DNA of 64,000 nucleotides. Origin: Amphibalanus amphitrite. Lineage: Eukaryota > Arthropoda > Thecostraca > Balanomorpha > Balanidae. Shown here one piece after another: positions 22,501 to 32,924 of this stretch (positions are counted from its first letter, which is position 1; every line of letters begins with the position of its first letter). Where the stretch lies: the NCBI RefSeq assembly GCF_019059575.1, contig NW_024883039.1, forward strand, positions 83,247 to 147,246. The letters run 5' to 3'. The notes beneath the pieces were generated by a model, which had not been told where the DNA came from, ran no database searches, and was given only the letters and a program-made list of their open reading frames with translations. The position numbers were made by a program, and so were the translations under genes.

Positions 22501-25500
22501 AACGAAATGGTCCACAACGAGATACGTGTTGATGAGCCTCTATCAGAGGATCGGGCCGGGGCCGTCTTCGATTCATTATATGATGTCATTACCTGTCCTT
22601 TCTATCCTCGGGACCAGCCAACCATCATCCTTCTTTGTTCTAGACTAAAGGTCAGCCTAATCATTCGAAACGGGTGGGAATGGGGTAGAGCTCCATTGGA
22701 TGCATTTCCCAGCATGAGCGGCTGAGTGCACCCAGAACACCCCCGTCCCAATGGGATGGTCTCAGCCGCTCAGGCGCATTCCAGCCCCCGCGATGCTGCC
22801 CTTCCAGCCCTTCGAATCGGCGCAATGTCTTGCTCCTACACCTGTGCCTTACGGTTCAAAGCCCGAAGCTCTGGACCTGCTGCTGAATGATGACGAATAA
22901 CTGAGGGTGACGATATCAGTGTAAGACTATTGTGCCTGTTGATGCCTGCCGGCCAAGCTGACTTACCGTGAGTTCGTACCCTGGCCATCCGGCATACCAT
23001 CAATCGCAACCATGCCATCATGACGTCTGGCATTTACTAAGCAATACAGCAAACAGGAAATTCGAAAATATGTGGATTCCTTTCGGTATTAGCTTTTAAC
23101 TTACATTACAGACATTCCTAAATGTTTCTGTAAAACTATATCTCCAAACCCAGTCTGGGAACTGGGAAGTGGGCAATTGCATCCTTATAAAGATAAAGTC
23201 GTGAAAATTACAATGGTGACAACGGCTGCTGGTACACACCATGGCTCACACATTTTGGCATACAAAACGCATGACCACATTGACTTTTTCTCTGCAGTTG
23301 TGTGCTGAGCATTGCTGTCCCGTGACGCCTCAATATAGCTCAGGGGACATTGAGCGAGAAAATATAATATAGCGGAATTCCATGCATAAAATCGACAGCC
23401 GAATCAAGAACGTAGAGTCAATAGGGGTACTTCGATTACTAAAGCAGGCACGTAGGAAGAAGGAGGATGAGTAATTTCCAAGAGAAATGTGTTGTTCTTC
23501 CACAATCTCTTCCTATTAGAGGAGGCATTAACCAAAACATCCCCTTCTCCATATGTGCCGACAACCTGCATGTCAATGTTCTATGCAGTTTGTGCGATAT
23601 TCTTGCTCAATAATGAGCTGTGGGGCAGGAAGCTTCTTAGGAAAGCTTAGAATAATCACTTCGACCCGTCAGTGAACGCTAAAACACGGCTGACCGGGAA
23701 CGCGGCGGCACGGCGCCAGCCGCCGCGTGGTGCTAGTGCGCGCGTAACTAACGGGGAGACTTCAACGCCTGGCGCCGTCCCGACAGGCTTCCGTTCAACC
23801 GCTCGCAGCAGGCTAGGTTTTTGTCCTAGATTTTTTTGATTGGTATCCTACGGCTTCAAACATGCCAGGGACCAATAAAATTTAGTAGTGAAGACGATTA
23901 AAAAAAATCAAAATTCGACGATACACCCTAGTACCCATATTCATTTACAGCACCTTTTTTACGTTGTAGCAACTTGAGAACTTTGGACAATTGCTGTTGT
24001 GAGTTTCGATGACCACTGACCACTCACCTGTGGGGTTCATGTTGGCGCTGAGGCACTTGGTGAAGCGGCAGGAGGGACACCAGTTCCTCCTGGTCCGATC
24101 CACGGGACAGTCGTCCATACCGGCTGGTCAAACGAACGAAACAACTGGCAGGTCAGGGTAGAGGAACTCTATGCCAATTGCCAAGAAAAAACTGCATTAC
24201 AAATAGTCAAGTGCCTACCTTTGTTCTATTATGTATTTAAAAAAGAAACATCTTAAAGGGACCCTCCCACCTTAACATTAGTTTTGAGTTGAGATAGCCA
24301 AATTGGTGGCCATGGCCTGCAAATACCGGTTTGGGCACTCACAACATCGACAAATGCTTTAATTCGGAGATATGGAATTTCAAACTTGCAGTTTTCGGAT
24401 TCTAAGGGGCTAATGCATTGGTATGCCCCCTTAGAATTTGTGACGTCAGCGGAGGTCTAACGATTTTTAAATCTTTTACTAAAACGTTTGGTAGCACGCG
24501 GTGGTATATGCTGCTTTGCGCGCAACAAATGCCGCACTTTCAAATAAAGTCGCTAGGAACAGCGGAGATCCCAGAAAGTAAACAATAGTAAAAGTCTAAT
24601 ATCTTGAAAACCGGTGAATATTTTTCGATGAAATTTGGTAGATATTCGTTTTCGCTCTTCCTGAACCGAGCGACATCACTTTCATGCCAATTCATTAACT
24701 TTTTTGAAGGTGGGAGGGTCCCTTTAAGTGATTCGACGTTGGTTGGGAACGCATCATAAAAAGTTAATTCTCACTGAATTGCGTTAAAGGTAGTGTGCCA
24801 GCTTTCCTGGACCGTATGGAGTTAATGGCCCAGATAAGGAGAACCGGATTTTTAGAACTTATCCATACCTTCAAAACTCATGGAAACGTCTTAAATTCTT
24901 CAAATTTTGAGTACCCCAGTGCGAAATTCGCCCCGACGGGTTGTCGGTCGTACCCCAACCACATTTCACACCACTATGAACAATAAATGCACACACTGAA
25001 ATCGCTATTACCGATATGCTCATCCAATCAAGTTTCGATAAACCCGTTCATCATCATCTCCTGCGGTTTCGAACACGCCTGTTAGGTGGTGCGGTAGACC
25101 GCGCCCAAAGCCAGGGCCCCGGTAACGTGAGGTAGCCGAGTCGGGGCAGCGTGCGCTGACCCAAGCCGGGGCCGCGCGTCCTCCCGGTGTCATGTGATAG
25201 CCCGGGGCTGCCCGCGGGGATGCGGTAGACCGCGCCCAAAGCTGCGGCCCCGGCTTGGGTCAGCGCACGCTGCCCCGACTCGGCTACCTCACGTTACCGG
25301 GGCCCTGGCTTTGGGCGCAGCTTCTGCTCATACTTTGTGGTGCGGTGGTGGTGCGTCGGGCCGCGCGCTCTGACTTCGGCCAAGAAAAATGCGTCAGCTG
25401 ATCATTGTCATTTCTGCCACTTGCGTGTGGTGAAATGGGGTCATAACTTAAGAGACGGCTTTTTCATATCAATTATTTTACATAATATCATATTTCAAAC

Positions 25501-26499
25501 CATAAATAATGTTCGACAGCCAAATAAAAGAAACAATACCAATACAGGTTTACAGTTTAAGGCTCGACATTGTGTTGTCTACGATTAGACAGCTGATAAC
25601 TCATTCCCGTACGTCGTAACTCTATAATGACCTTTGCTTATTGTCACATGTGCGCCGCATTCGCGATTGTTGCCGACGCCTGTTTGCAGGTCAGCCCACT
25701 ACAGTTGTTATACATATCGAAAAACCGATAAACTTTTAGGCGAAAAAGGCACTATTCCAGGCCTATTTTTGATTTTTTTTTATAGATATTAGGTAAAAAC
25801 AGAAGCTTCTTATCCTAGGAAAAATAAAATGGGAAATCTTTCAAAGGTGGCACACTACCTTTAAAAACGGACAAATCAATCAGCATTACAGACGGACAAT
25901 AGCTAAATGCACAGTAAGGCCCCAGCATCAAGCGCAAGCGAACCTGAGACATCAGTGACATTCCATCGGGATATAGAAGTCTACCGATCCGATAACTCAC
26001 AGACACAGGCGTAGACGACATTTCGACGGACGGTCCGCTTGAAGAAGCAGGAGCAGCCGTCGCAGCAGATGGCACCGTAGTGTCGGCCGTATGACCTGTC
26101 CCCGCACACCGCACAGGGCGCCGCGCACGGCAGGCCGCGACCTGGGGTCGACACGGGGTCAACGGACGGGTCGAGGTCATCGGACGGGTCGTGCGTGGGA
26201 CAGTGAAACGGTTGTGAAGAATTTGCGATTCTTTTAGTTTAAACTTTTCCTCTACTGATTTGAGCCCACCGGCACCAAATACCGGAATGGAAAAAAATAT
26301 CAGCACCAAAGCGAAGAAGGCTGAGAAGAGTCTCCCAATGCCATCACCAAAAACAGTCCTTGACCACGGGAGGGTAGCCATTTTTATTCAAACCGGTTCA
26401 TAAATATATGACACCGGCTCATTTAGCGATAATAAACTTCACATGCCAGTTGCCACAGTTGATTGACGGCCAAAGTTATCACTCGGAGTACTCACCCAT
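19528..26499 (-). CDS. Hr83: NR2E-type nuclear hormone receptor, HR83-like, five exons
   Basis: Coding exons on the minus strand: 26496-26499 (ATGG only), 26001-26141, 24028-24123, 20216-20584, 19528-19799. All junctions are GT-AG and every phase fits, giving about 293 aa. MGRGLPC leads directly into zinc finger 1, [14 protein letters not shown] and [15 protein letters not shown]. Finger 2 reads [17 protein letters not shown] then [11 protein letters not shown], followed by AVQEERGPR, the C-terminal extension typical of NR2E receptors. All eight zinc cysteines are present. The ligand-binding domain follows a Pro/Ala/Arg-rich linker; [14 protein letters not shown] matches the helix 3-5 signature, and [17 protein letters not shown] the later helices. 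The domain is short. CDGCSC in the P-box and WCPxCR point to NR2E5/HR83 rather than tailless or PNR. Acts in the nucleus as a DNA-binding regulator; the ligand is unknown. Introns carry a giant palindrome and two MITEs. Confidence 0.85.
19800..20215 (-). other. intron 4 of the receptor gene
   Basis: 416 bases between donor GCAG/GTGAGC at 20215 and acceptor CTTCAG at 19800. No further feature seen. Confidence 0.75.
20784..23930. mobile_element. 3.15-kb foldback element (near-perfect palindrome) in intron 3 of the receptor gene
   Basis: Arms 20784-22302 and 22413-23930 (about 1518 bases each) are reverse complements with few differences, separated by a 110-base loop. Ends are TAGGGTGTATCG and its inverse. 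GTACCCAT at 20776-20783 and 23931-23938 is an 8-bp target duplication. I see no transposase; frames in the arms match nothing I know. Long arms plus 8-bp duplications recall Foldback/P-superfamily or hAT-related elements, but the superfamily is not settled. Confidence 0.92.
24253..24727. mobile_element. TTAA-flanked MITE, AGGGACCCTCCCACC type
   Basis: Ends AGGGACCCTCCCACCTT and AAGGTGGGAGGGTCCCT with TTAA at 24253-24256 and 24724-24727. 475 bases, no ORF. It lies in intron 2 of the receptor gene, 130 bases upstream of the second zinc-finger exon. Confidence 0.9.
24784..25864. mobile_element. TTAA-flanked MITE, AAGGTAGTGTGCCA type
   Basis: Ends TTAAAGGTAGTGTGCCA and GGCACACTACCTTTAA with TTAA at 24784-24787 and 25861-25864. 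1081 bases, no ORF. It contains a long GC-rich hairpin at 25101-25318 and sits in intron 2 of the receptor gene. Confidence 0.85.
25101..25318. repeat. 75-bp perfect GC-rich inverted repeat
   Basis: 25101-25175 and 25244-25318 are exact reverse complements as far as I can read, separated by 68 bases. GCGGTAGACCGCGCCCAAAG also occurs in direct orientation at about 25091 and 25222. Base composition differs sharply from the surrounding AT-rich MITE, so it is a separate insertion or a rearrangement. Confidence 0.9.
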
Positions 26500-26560
26500 A
26501 TTTGCCGTTTCTTGTGTGCCTTTCTGTCCCAGCAGTGACCCAGCCTGACGCCTCGGGGTG
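26496..26560 (-). promoter_or_regulatory. 5' exon end and start codon of the receptor gene
   Basis: The ATG at 26497-26499 is followed by G and then GTGAGT, giving an initiator exon that splices in frame to GTCGCGGC at 26141. The 5' UTR start is not defined. The GC-rich block 26540-27100 is a plausible promoter region, but I see no clear TATA box. Confidence 0.6.
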
Positions 26561-28526
26561 ACTGCGAAGGGTCAGTCTGTCCATCGCCGGCTCTGGTCAC
26601 CGGCACCGGCAACAGTATTTACCGGTAGACGGGCGTTCGATTTTTCCATTCAGAGTCGGTGCTCTGAATACATGCGGCCGTCTGACGAGCTAGTCGCTCC
26701 CCTACATGAACAATTCGCCGGCGCCTTCACAGTGAATGACTCGTTGACCACACTGACCTGGCCGGCTTTGAGCGCACCCTGCGATAAGACTCAGGCCATT
26801 GACGGGTGGGCCGCACGGGGCCGCGCACAATACACCCTCGGGCGATTCGGCCGGTCAGTGCGCTGTCCATAGCGGGCGCGGGGCGAATTGAAAAACGGCG
26901 CCGACATCAATGGCGGTGTGCCGTCGGACGGCGACCAACTTGGCCACCGGACAAGTTAGTCAATGGTGAGCGCCGATCAGCGCCCGACGCCTAACGATCA
27001 GCGATCGTGCATACTGACAGCCAAAGAGCGGCCCGCGCGGAGGGTGGGCCCACGAGCGAGCGGGGGTGACCCTCCCTCCACGCTACACGCCCTGTTTGTG
27101 TGGAGGTGTTCTATGTATTCAGGGAAGCACAGTCACGCGGTCGGCGGAACACGAAATGCGTGAACTGTGTGACAGGCTGTATCGCGACATGTTTCGGCTG
27201 ATTTGGTATGGTGAATGAATTCGGCTTGCTGGTATAGGTGTAGGTACTATAGCGACTCTCGACTGACAAATGGAATCGCTCACTTGTGTGCATTATTGCG
27301 TCACAGTATGTACATACATATAGGATGAAAACATGAATAGAATAATATTGATCAAATGTGGAGAATGGAATATTTAGATGTCTGTTCATTCTTGCAAAAT
27401 TAGTGCCTTGTTTTACGCACATCCTGAAAAGAATATCGGGGGACGTCTTCCATCTGCGTGCGGATTTTCTAAACGTCTTCGAATGGTGCGAAATCTGTAA
27501 GTGCTGTGCAGACCAAATATTGTTCAAAGTAGTAGAGCTATTTTTATGCCTACAGGTTATACATAAAATGTCGGAAATTCCGCATCAAAAGAAACGCGTG
27601 GACTTATTAGCAGCTTTTAAACGTTGCATGCCATTTTTATTTCGATACAATCGGAATAGCGCAATCAAGTTCAAGACCTCTGTCGAGTGTCGTATTATGT
27701 GTAAAGCTATAGCCGAGTAAAAACAGCGTATACAAAATATATACGGCGAAACTCACTGAATACACAGCCATTGCCTCAAAATGAACTTCAAGTCGCCATA
27801 CCTCGGAAACTGTGGGTGCACAGAGCGGGAAACAAAGATGTTGCAGGCCCATAATACCAGATTTTCTAGCCAGCAAATTATTGTCGTGTCAGCTGTTGAG
27901 ACGTGAACTCTGAGGCGAGACTAGATCAGATGATCTGATACGGGCGCATGGCTGAGGTAAGCGTTTCCCTATTCTCGCACATTCTGCATCCGGTTGTGCA
28001 CGCATAACAACATTAGGTATTTAAATAAATCATAGACATTTATCACTCCACGACACAGTATCCAGCCAATTCAAGCACAACATTTAGACTGTCACGGTAT
28101 AATTGCGCTTTACGGTCGCCAGAGTTAACATGAACTGACGCACCGACACAAGCTGTCGGTTTTGTCCGTTTAAAAATACTTTTACATTGTTTTCATTCAG
28201 ATGCACGACTCACTCACGGAGCTAAAGCCATCAATGTTTTTTTCTCAAAACTGGTTCGTCGCAGTATGCCGCACATCTTTCCCCCACTGCTTAGTAGACT
28301 GATTCAATCATCTAATCTAGCGCTTTCCCTCACTTGCAGCATTGTCATATTCGCATTGCATCTCGTCACCATCTCATTAAACGCTTCGTAGCCCGCGACT
28401 ATCTTGCCTAGTCGAGCTATATTTTTGATGCCACTCTTTTGATCACACTTGCCTGAAGAACATCACATCGCTTGCTAAGATCAGCAAGCGCCACCATTTG
28501 TTCTTTCCTCGCGCCGCTCCTCGTGT
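26561..28526. other. intergenic region without recognised genes
   Basis: 26561-27100 is GC-rich, upstream of the receptor gene. 27100-28526 is ordinary unique-looking DNA. Several short frames (for example 27358-27720 plus) show no recognisable motif. Confidence 0.4.
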
Positions 28527-30411
28527 CTAAGACCTGTCGCATGACTCGAAGAACGGCTGACAGGAGCGGAAGTCGGGGTGGTGGGCCAGCTCCTGCAGCC
28601 GTGCTGCAGTGGCATCGTCCAGACCGAACAACCACAGCCAGGGCGCGGCCCGGATATACCTGGAGGTCATGGGTCAGACGATGTGGTGGTCAAAATGAAT
28701 CACCAAGTGGCCAAACGCTTAGCTTTCCGTTCCCTATACAAACTGCCTTAATCAATAATAATGTTTTGGTTAATGCATGTATCGCACGGTGAAGATAAAA
28801 CAGAGCATATAAACTGATTTTATTTGCTAAATTGCATAATATTTGTACTTTGACAATCTTTTTTTAAACGTTTCCTAATATACCTACTGCCTACTGCTCG
28901 CCATTCGCCCGTCACAAAAAGTTATTGAACAACCTCAGATAAAGTCATACGCCCTCTCGTTCCCTGGTCGGCACCCACCTGCTCCAGACGGGCTGGTTGT
29001 GGAGGAGGTCACCCTCGACCAGCGCGCGGCACAGCTGCAGCGGCTGACAGCTGCGCCAGCGTTCCCTCTGACTCTCGCCAGCTGCGCTCAGTTTCAGCGT
29101 GACCAGCTCAGCCTCCGCCAGCGCCTGGCTGAGCTGAGCGGCCAGCTCAATGAGCTGACTGAGCTGAAACGGCGCCGCCAGCAGGTCGGCGCCGGCGTCA
29201 TCGCGCTGCCGCTTACTGTAGGTGACGATGGTGGGTGGTGTAAGCCAGATGAGGTACCCCAGCACGGCCAGAGTTCCGACCAGAAGCACGCCACAGACCA
29301 CAGCCATCGGTGTGAGGCGGGTCGACAGGCCCAGCGCGCCCCAGCCGCCGTGCACGGGAGGACGGTGGAACCGGTGCGGTTTTTTGGTTTCGTGGAAGTG
29401 AATAACCACGTTGGAGCTGTCTGCGTGCTGTTTCTGAATGTGTTTACGCGTCGGGTGAAACGGTTTGCGTGGTCTTGCTGGAGGACGCGGGTGGCGTTTC
29501 TTCCCGGGTTGGAAAGGTGGCCTCAATGGCTTCTTGGGCTTTGGTCGCCACACGTTCTTTTTGTGGTTAGTTTTCGGAGGACGTCGAAACTTTTCATGTG
29601 GGAACCTTTGCTTGTGATGCAGGTTGCCAAAACTCAGAAAAGGTTTCAGATTCTTTGGCGGCAAAATATTCCTTATTTCTTGTGCATCGTAGTCATCGTT
29701 AAGCTGGCTTGTCTCGTGGTCTTTTCCAAGTCCTTGATGTTCTTTATATTTGTTTGGATGACTGGAAACCGTAAGTGGCCTTTTATCGATGTAAGTGATT
29801 GAGCCATCGTCTTCATCGGCTTGGAAAGGACCTGGTTCCCAGGTGAGCAGTGTTGTGTTCTTCGTCCTGCTCTTTACGGGGTAAATGTAATTGTCTGGGG
29901 AAGGTTCTTTGTAGCCTGATTTGTATAGTAGGCCAGCTTCGTAGTCAGGATCCGGAATAGGAACAATATTTCGTAAGTCGATTACTGGTCTCAAGACGTG
30001 TTGGCCTGCTTGCTCTGTGCTTAGTCCTGCCGCCGTTCCGTACGTCCACTGTGTATTTAGAAAGTAATCGTTGACTTTTTTGGAATATTCCACTGGTATC
30101 TGATCATGGTTTCCAATCCTGTTGGTAGGCGCATGCTCATGCGCATCAATCTTCATGCTGGTTTTTCGTATCTTTGCTTTATCTGTCGCATGTGAGCTAT
30201 CATCAATCTTTTTGGCTTTTGTGAGACTCTCTTCATTTGAAAATGATGAGTCCCATATACGATTTTCGAAATCATATTTGAGGAGATCCTTGGCCCAGTC
30301 GTCTGAGGAAGACGATCTTGCTATATCCTTCGCAATGGGAATTTCGTCAGCCCATGCAGCCGGCCAAGCGAGCAGGCTGAACATGACGCTAGCTTCAATA
30401 GCCACCAACAT
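28527..30411 (-). CDS. secreted or single-pass membrane protein of unknown function, two coding exons
   Basis: Exons 28979-30411 and 28527-28659 join in frame (AGC AG / G TAT) to a protein of 521 aa. A signal peptide is visible, MLVAIEASVMFSLLAWPAAWA, with cleavage before DE. Residues 22-250 are hydrophilic. About 260-345 is rich in Lys, Arg, Pro and His (PKKPLRPPFQPGKK, RPPARPRKPFHPTRKH). A transmembrane helix lies near 369-390 (AVVCGVLLVGTLAVLGYLIW). The C-terminal part is helical and ends in a cysteine-bearing segment, RSCQPLQLCRALVEGDLL, then LAHHPDFRSCQPFFESC. The order of regions suggests an ectodomain with a basic stretch and a cytosolic tail, or a processed cuticle or membrane protein; I do not recognise the family. 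A 3' splice site TTGCAG ending at 30478 indicates an upstream non-coding exon. The antisense frame 28999-29802 is a shadow. Confidence 0.75.
28660..28978 (-). other. intron of the membrane-protein gene
   Basis: 319 bases between donor AG/GTGGGTG and acceptor CTCCAG. No separate feature. Confidence 0.7.
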
Positions 30412-30478
30412 GGCCGCCTTTGAATTTATGACTGCACAACTGACGAGAAGCGAGATGTCGTACAGCCATTCACATCTG

Positions 30479-31188
30479 CAATGAAAAAAAAAAACACCTA
30501 GGGGTTAAGTTAGTTTTATCTGAAGGATGGCAGAGTGTGCAAAACATTGGCATGTCGACAGCAGGTCTCTTGAAAGTAGTCTTGTTTCGACTTCTTTGGA
30601 TAACTCATCACATCGCTAGACGCTATATCCACTCTGTTGATGTGCTCACACCAGTTAGCTTAGTTCATTAGCTTGTATTCATAAGTCTGTCACCAGGCAC
30701 GTATTGCCTTTGATCAAAAGTGCTGGATCGCCATGCACAGTGCACACGCGCGCCAGCCTTGAAAGGCTGCGTGAGCATCTCCGCAAAGACGCGTGCGGCT
30801 GAGGGGCCACATGCCAGACTTGTGGTCGGAGGAACATAAGAACCCATGGGAACTGGTGTCTGTCGCCCTTCCAGATAGACAGGTGGTCAGACGCCGGATG
30901 CTGTGGGGGTTGAATCTCAGCACCGACACTGTAACACTGGTGTGGATAGTGGTGGCCATTGGGCAAAAACGTGGCCTACCGTCTACCATGTTCAACGACC
31001 ATGAAGCACAGGTTTTGATTGAGGGAGATGATGTTGCATCGTATGGCATCGAAGGTCAGTATTCAGTATAATCACGCTGTTTTGGTTTACATCACTAAAA
31101 TTTCTATCTGCAGTAATAGTTACATCAGATACAGGTAATCAGGTTTCCGTCAGTCCTTTAAATAGAGTTATAATCAGTCAATGGTATT
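30479..31188. other. region without a supported gene
   Basis: Upstream of the membrane-protein gene. A plus-strand frame at 30793-31071 (92 aa) and an opposing minus frame at 30714-31049 have no recognisable motifs. I cannot tell whether either is real. Confidence 0.35.
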
Positions 31189-32003
31189 ACCAGTATAACG
31201 CCTTTTGGGCGAAGAACGAGCGAGCGAGATAGTGAGCCCTGCACGTGCGGAAGGGCGAGAGGGTGCTTCCAACGGGCTTGCGCAAAGCACCCTTCTAACT
31301 GGTCGCTAGCGGTGTGCCAAATTTGAACGCAATCGGCCCAGCCGTTCCTGAGATCTGGAAGCGGCGTTCTGCACGTGCGCACGTGCAAACGGGGTCCAAA
31401 ATGACTTTTGCACGGCACCCTACTAACTGGTCCCCAACCCTGTACCAAATTTGAGCGCAATCGGCCCAGCCGTTCTCGAGATCTGGAAACGCCCCCTGCA
31501 CGTGCGCACGTGCAGTGGCACCCTAACCTCAACACATGGGAATGCATTGCCTGGTGGGTGCCTACCTGTATGCCAAGTTTCAGCGAAATCGCCCCAGTAA
31601 TTACCGAGTTACTGAAATGGGAACAAATTTGGTACCTCATATTGTTGTATTTTGCACGTGCACTGGGGGTGACCCACATGCATCGAGAGTATCCTATTTT
31701 GGGCAGAAGGGATGCTGCTACCCTATAAAAATTACCGCAAGTCAATCGCCCAAGCGGCTGCTGAGATATGAGCCTCTCAAAATCACTACTTTTGCAAAAC
31801 AGCTTGAACACTCTTGACTTTTCACGTGGCACGTGCCACGACGGTCACTGAGGTGTATCAAAAGTAGTCAATTACGGGGTAGAAGGGATGGGGCTACCCA
31901 ACAAAAAAGACCGCAGGCCAATCGGTCCAGCGGTTGCCGAGATATAAGCCTCTCAAAAGCGTTACAGGCCGGGCCGGGCCGCTCATACTGAGATTGCTCC
32001 GTT
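31189..32003 (-). mobile_element. repeat element B (reverse copy of element A)
   Basis: Inverse orientation to element A. It starts ACCAGTATAACGCC, contains the TGCACGTGCGCACGTGCA palindromes and the AACGGCTGGGCCGATT core repeats in reverse, and ends in GGCCGGGCCGGGCCGCTC. It abuts element C, making a back-to-back pair. Confidence 0.88.
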
Positions 32004-32924
32004 ATTACGAGCGAGCGAGCGCAGCGAGCGAAGCGAAGTCTTTTCAATATAAGGGAAAAATCTCAGTATGAGCGGCCCGGCCCGGCCCGGCCCGGCCTGT
32101 AACGCTTTTGAGAGGCTTATATCTCAGCAACCGCTGGACCGATTGCCCTGCGGTCTTTTTTGCTGGGTAGCCCCATCCCTTCTACCCCGTAATTGACTAC
32201 TTTTGATACATCTCAGTGACCGTCGTGGCACGTGCCACGTGAAAAGTCAAGGGTGTTCAAGCAGTTTTGCAAAAGTAGTGATTTTGAGAGGCCCATACCT
32301 CAGCAGCGGCTTGAGCGATTGTCTTGCGGTAATTTTTATAGGGTAGCTGCATCCCTTCTACCAAAGGTCGGATACTCTTGATCTATGTGAGTGACCCCCA
32401 GTGCACGTGCAAAATACAACAATAAGAGGTGTCAAATTTGTTCCCATTTCAATAACTCGGTAATTTAATTACTGGGGCGATTTCGCTGAAACTTGGCATA
32501 CAGGTAGGCACCCACCAGGCAATGCATTCCCATGTGTTGCGGTTAGGGTGCTACTGCACGTGCGCACGTGCAGGGGGCGCTTCCAGATCTCGAGAACGGC
32601 TGGACCGATTGCGCTCAAATTTGGTACACGGTTGGGGACCGGCTAGGAGGGTGCCGTGCAAAAGTCATTTTGGACCCCGTTTGCACGTGCGCACGTGCAG
32701 AATGCCGCTTTCAGATCTCAGGAACGGCTGGGCCGACTGCGTTCAAATTCGGCACACCGCTAGCGATCGGTTAGAAGGGTGCTTTGCACAAGTCCGTTGG
32801 AAGTACCCTCTCGCCCTTCCGCACGTGCAAGGCTCACTATCTCGCTCGCTCGTTCTTCGCCCAAAAGGCGTTTTACTGGTATTGAAAAGACTCACTTCGC
32901 TCGTTGCGCTCGCTCGCTCGTAAT
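32004..32924 (+). mobile_element. repeat element C (most complete copy)
   Basis: Begins ATTACGAGCGAGCGAGCG and continues to AAGTCTTTTCAAT; ends with the inverse, ATTGAAAAGACTCACTTCGC to GCTCGCTCGTAAT, so terminal inverted repeats of about 42 bases are visible only here. The interior is nearly identical to 8872-9741. No transposase and no clear target duplication. Class unknown; non-autonomous DNA transposon is my best guess. Confidence 0.85.

Noticed and set aside
25815..26381. 188-codon minus frame with a hydrophobic start resembling a signal peptide
   Set aside because: It overlaps the first zinc-finger exon in another frame. The zinc-finger reading with intact splice phases is far better.
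28999..29802. 267-codon plus frame
   Set aside because: Antisense to the membrane-protein exon; no motif.
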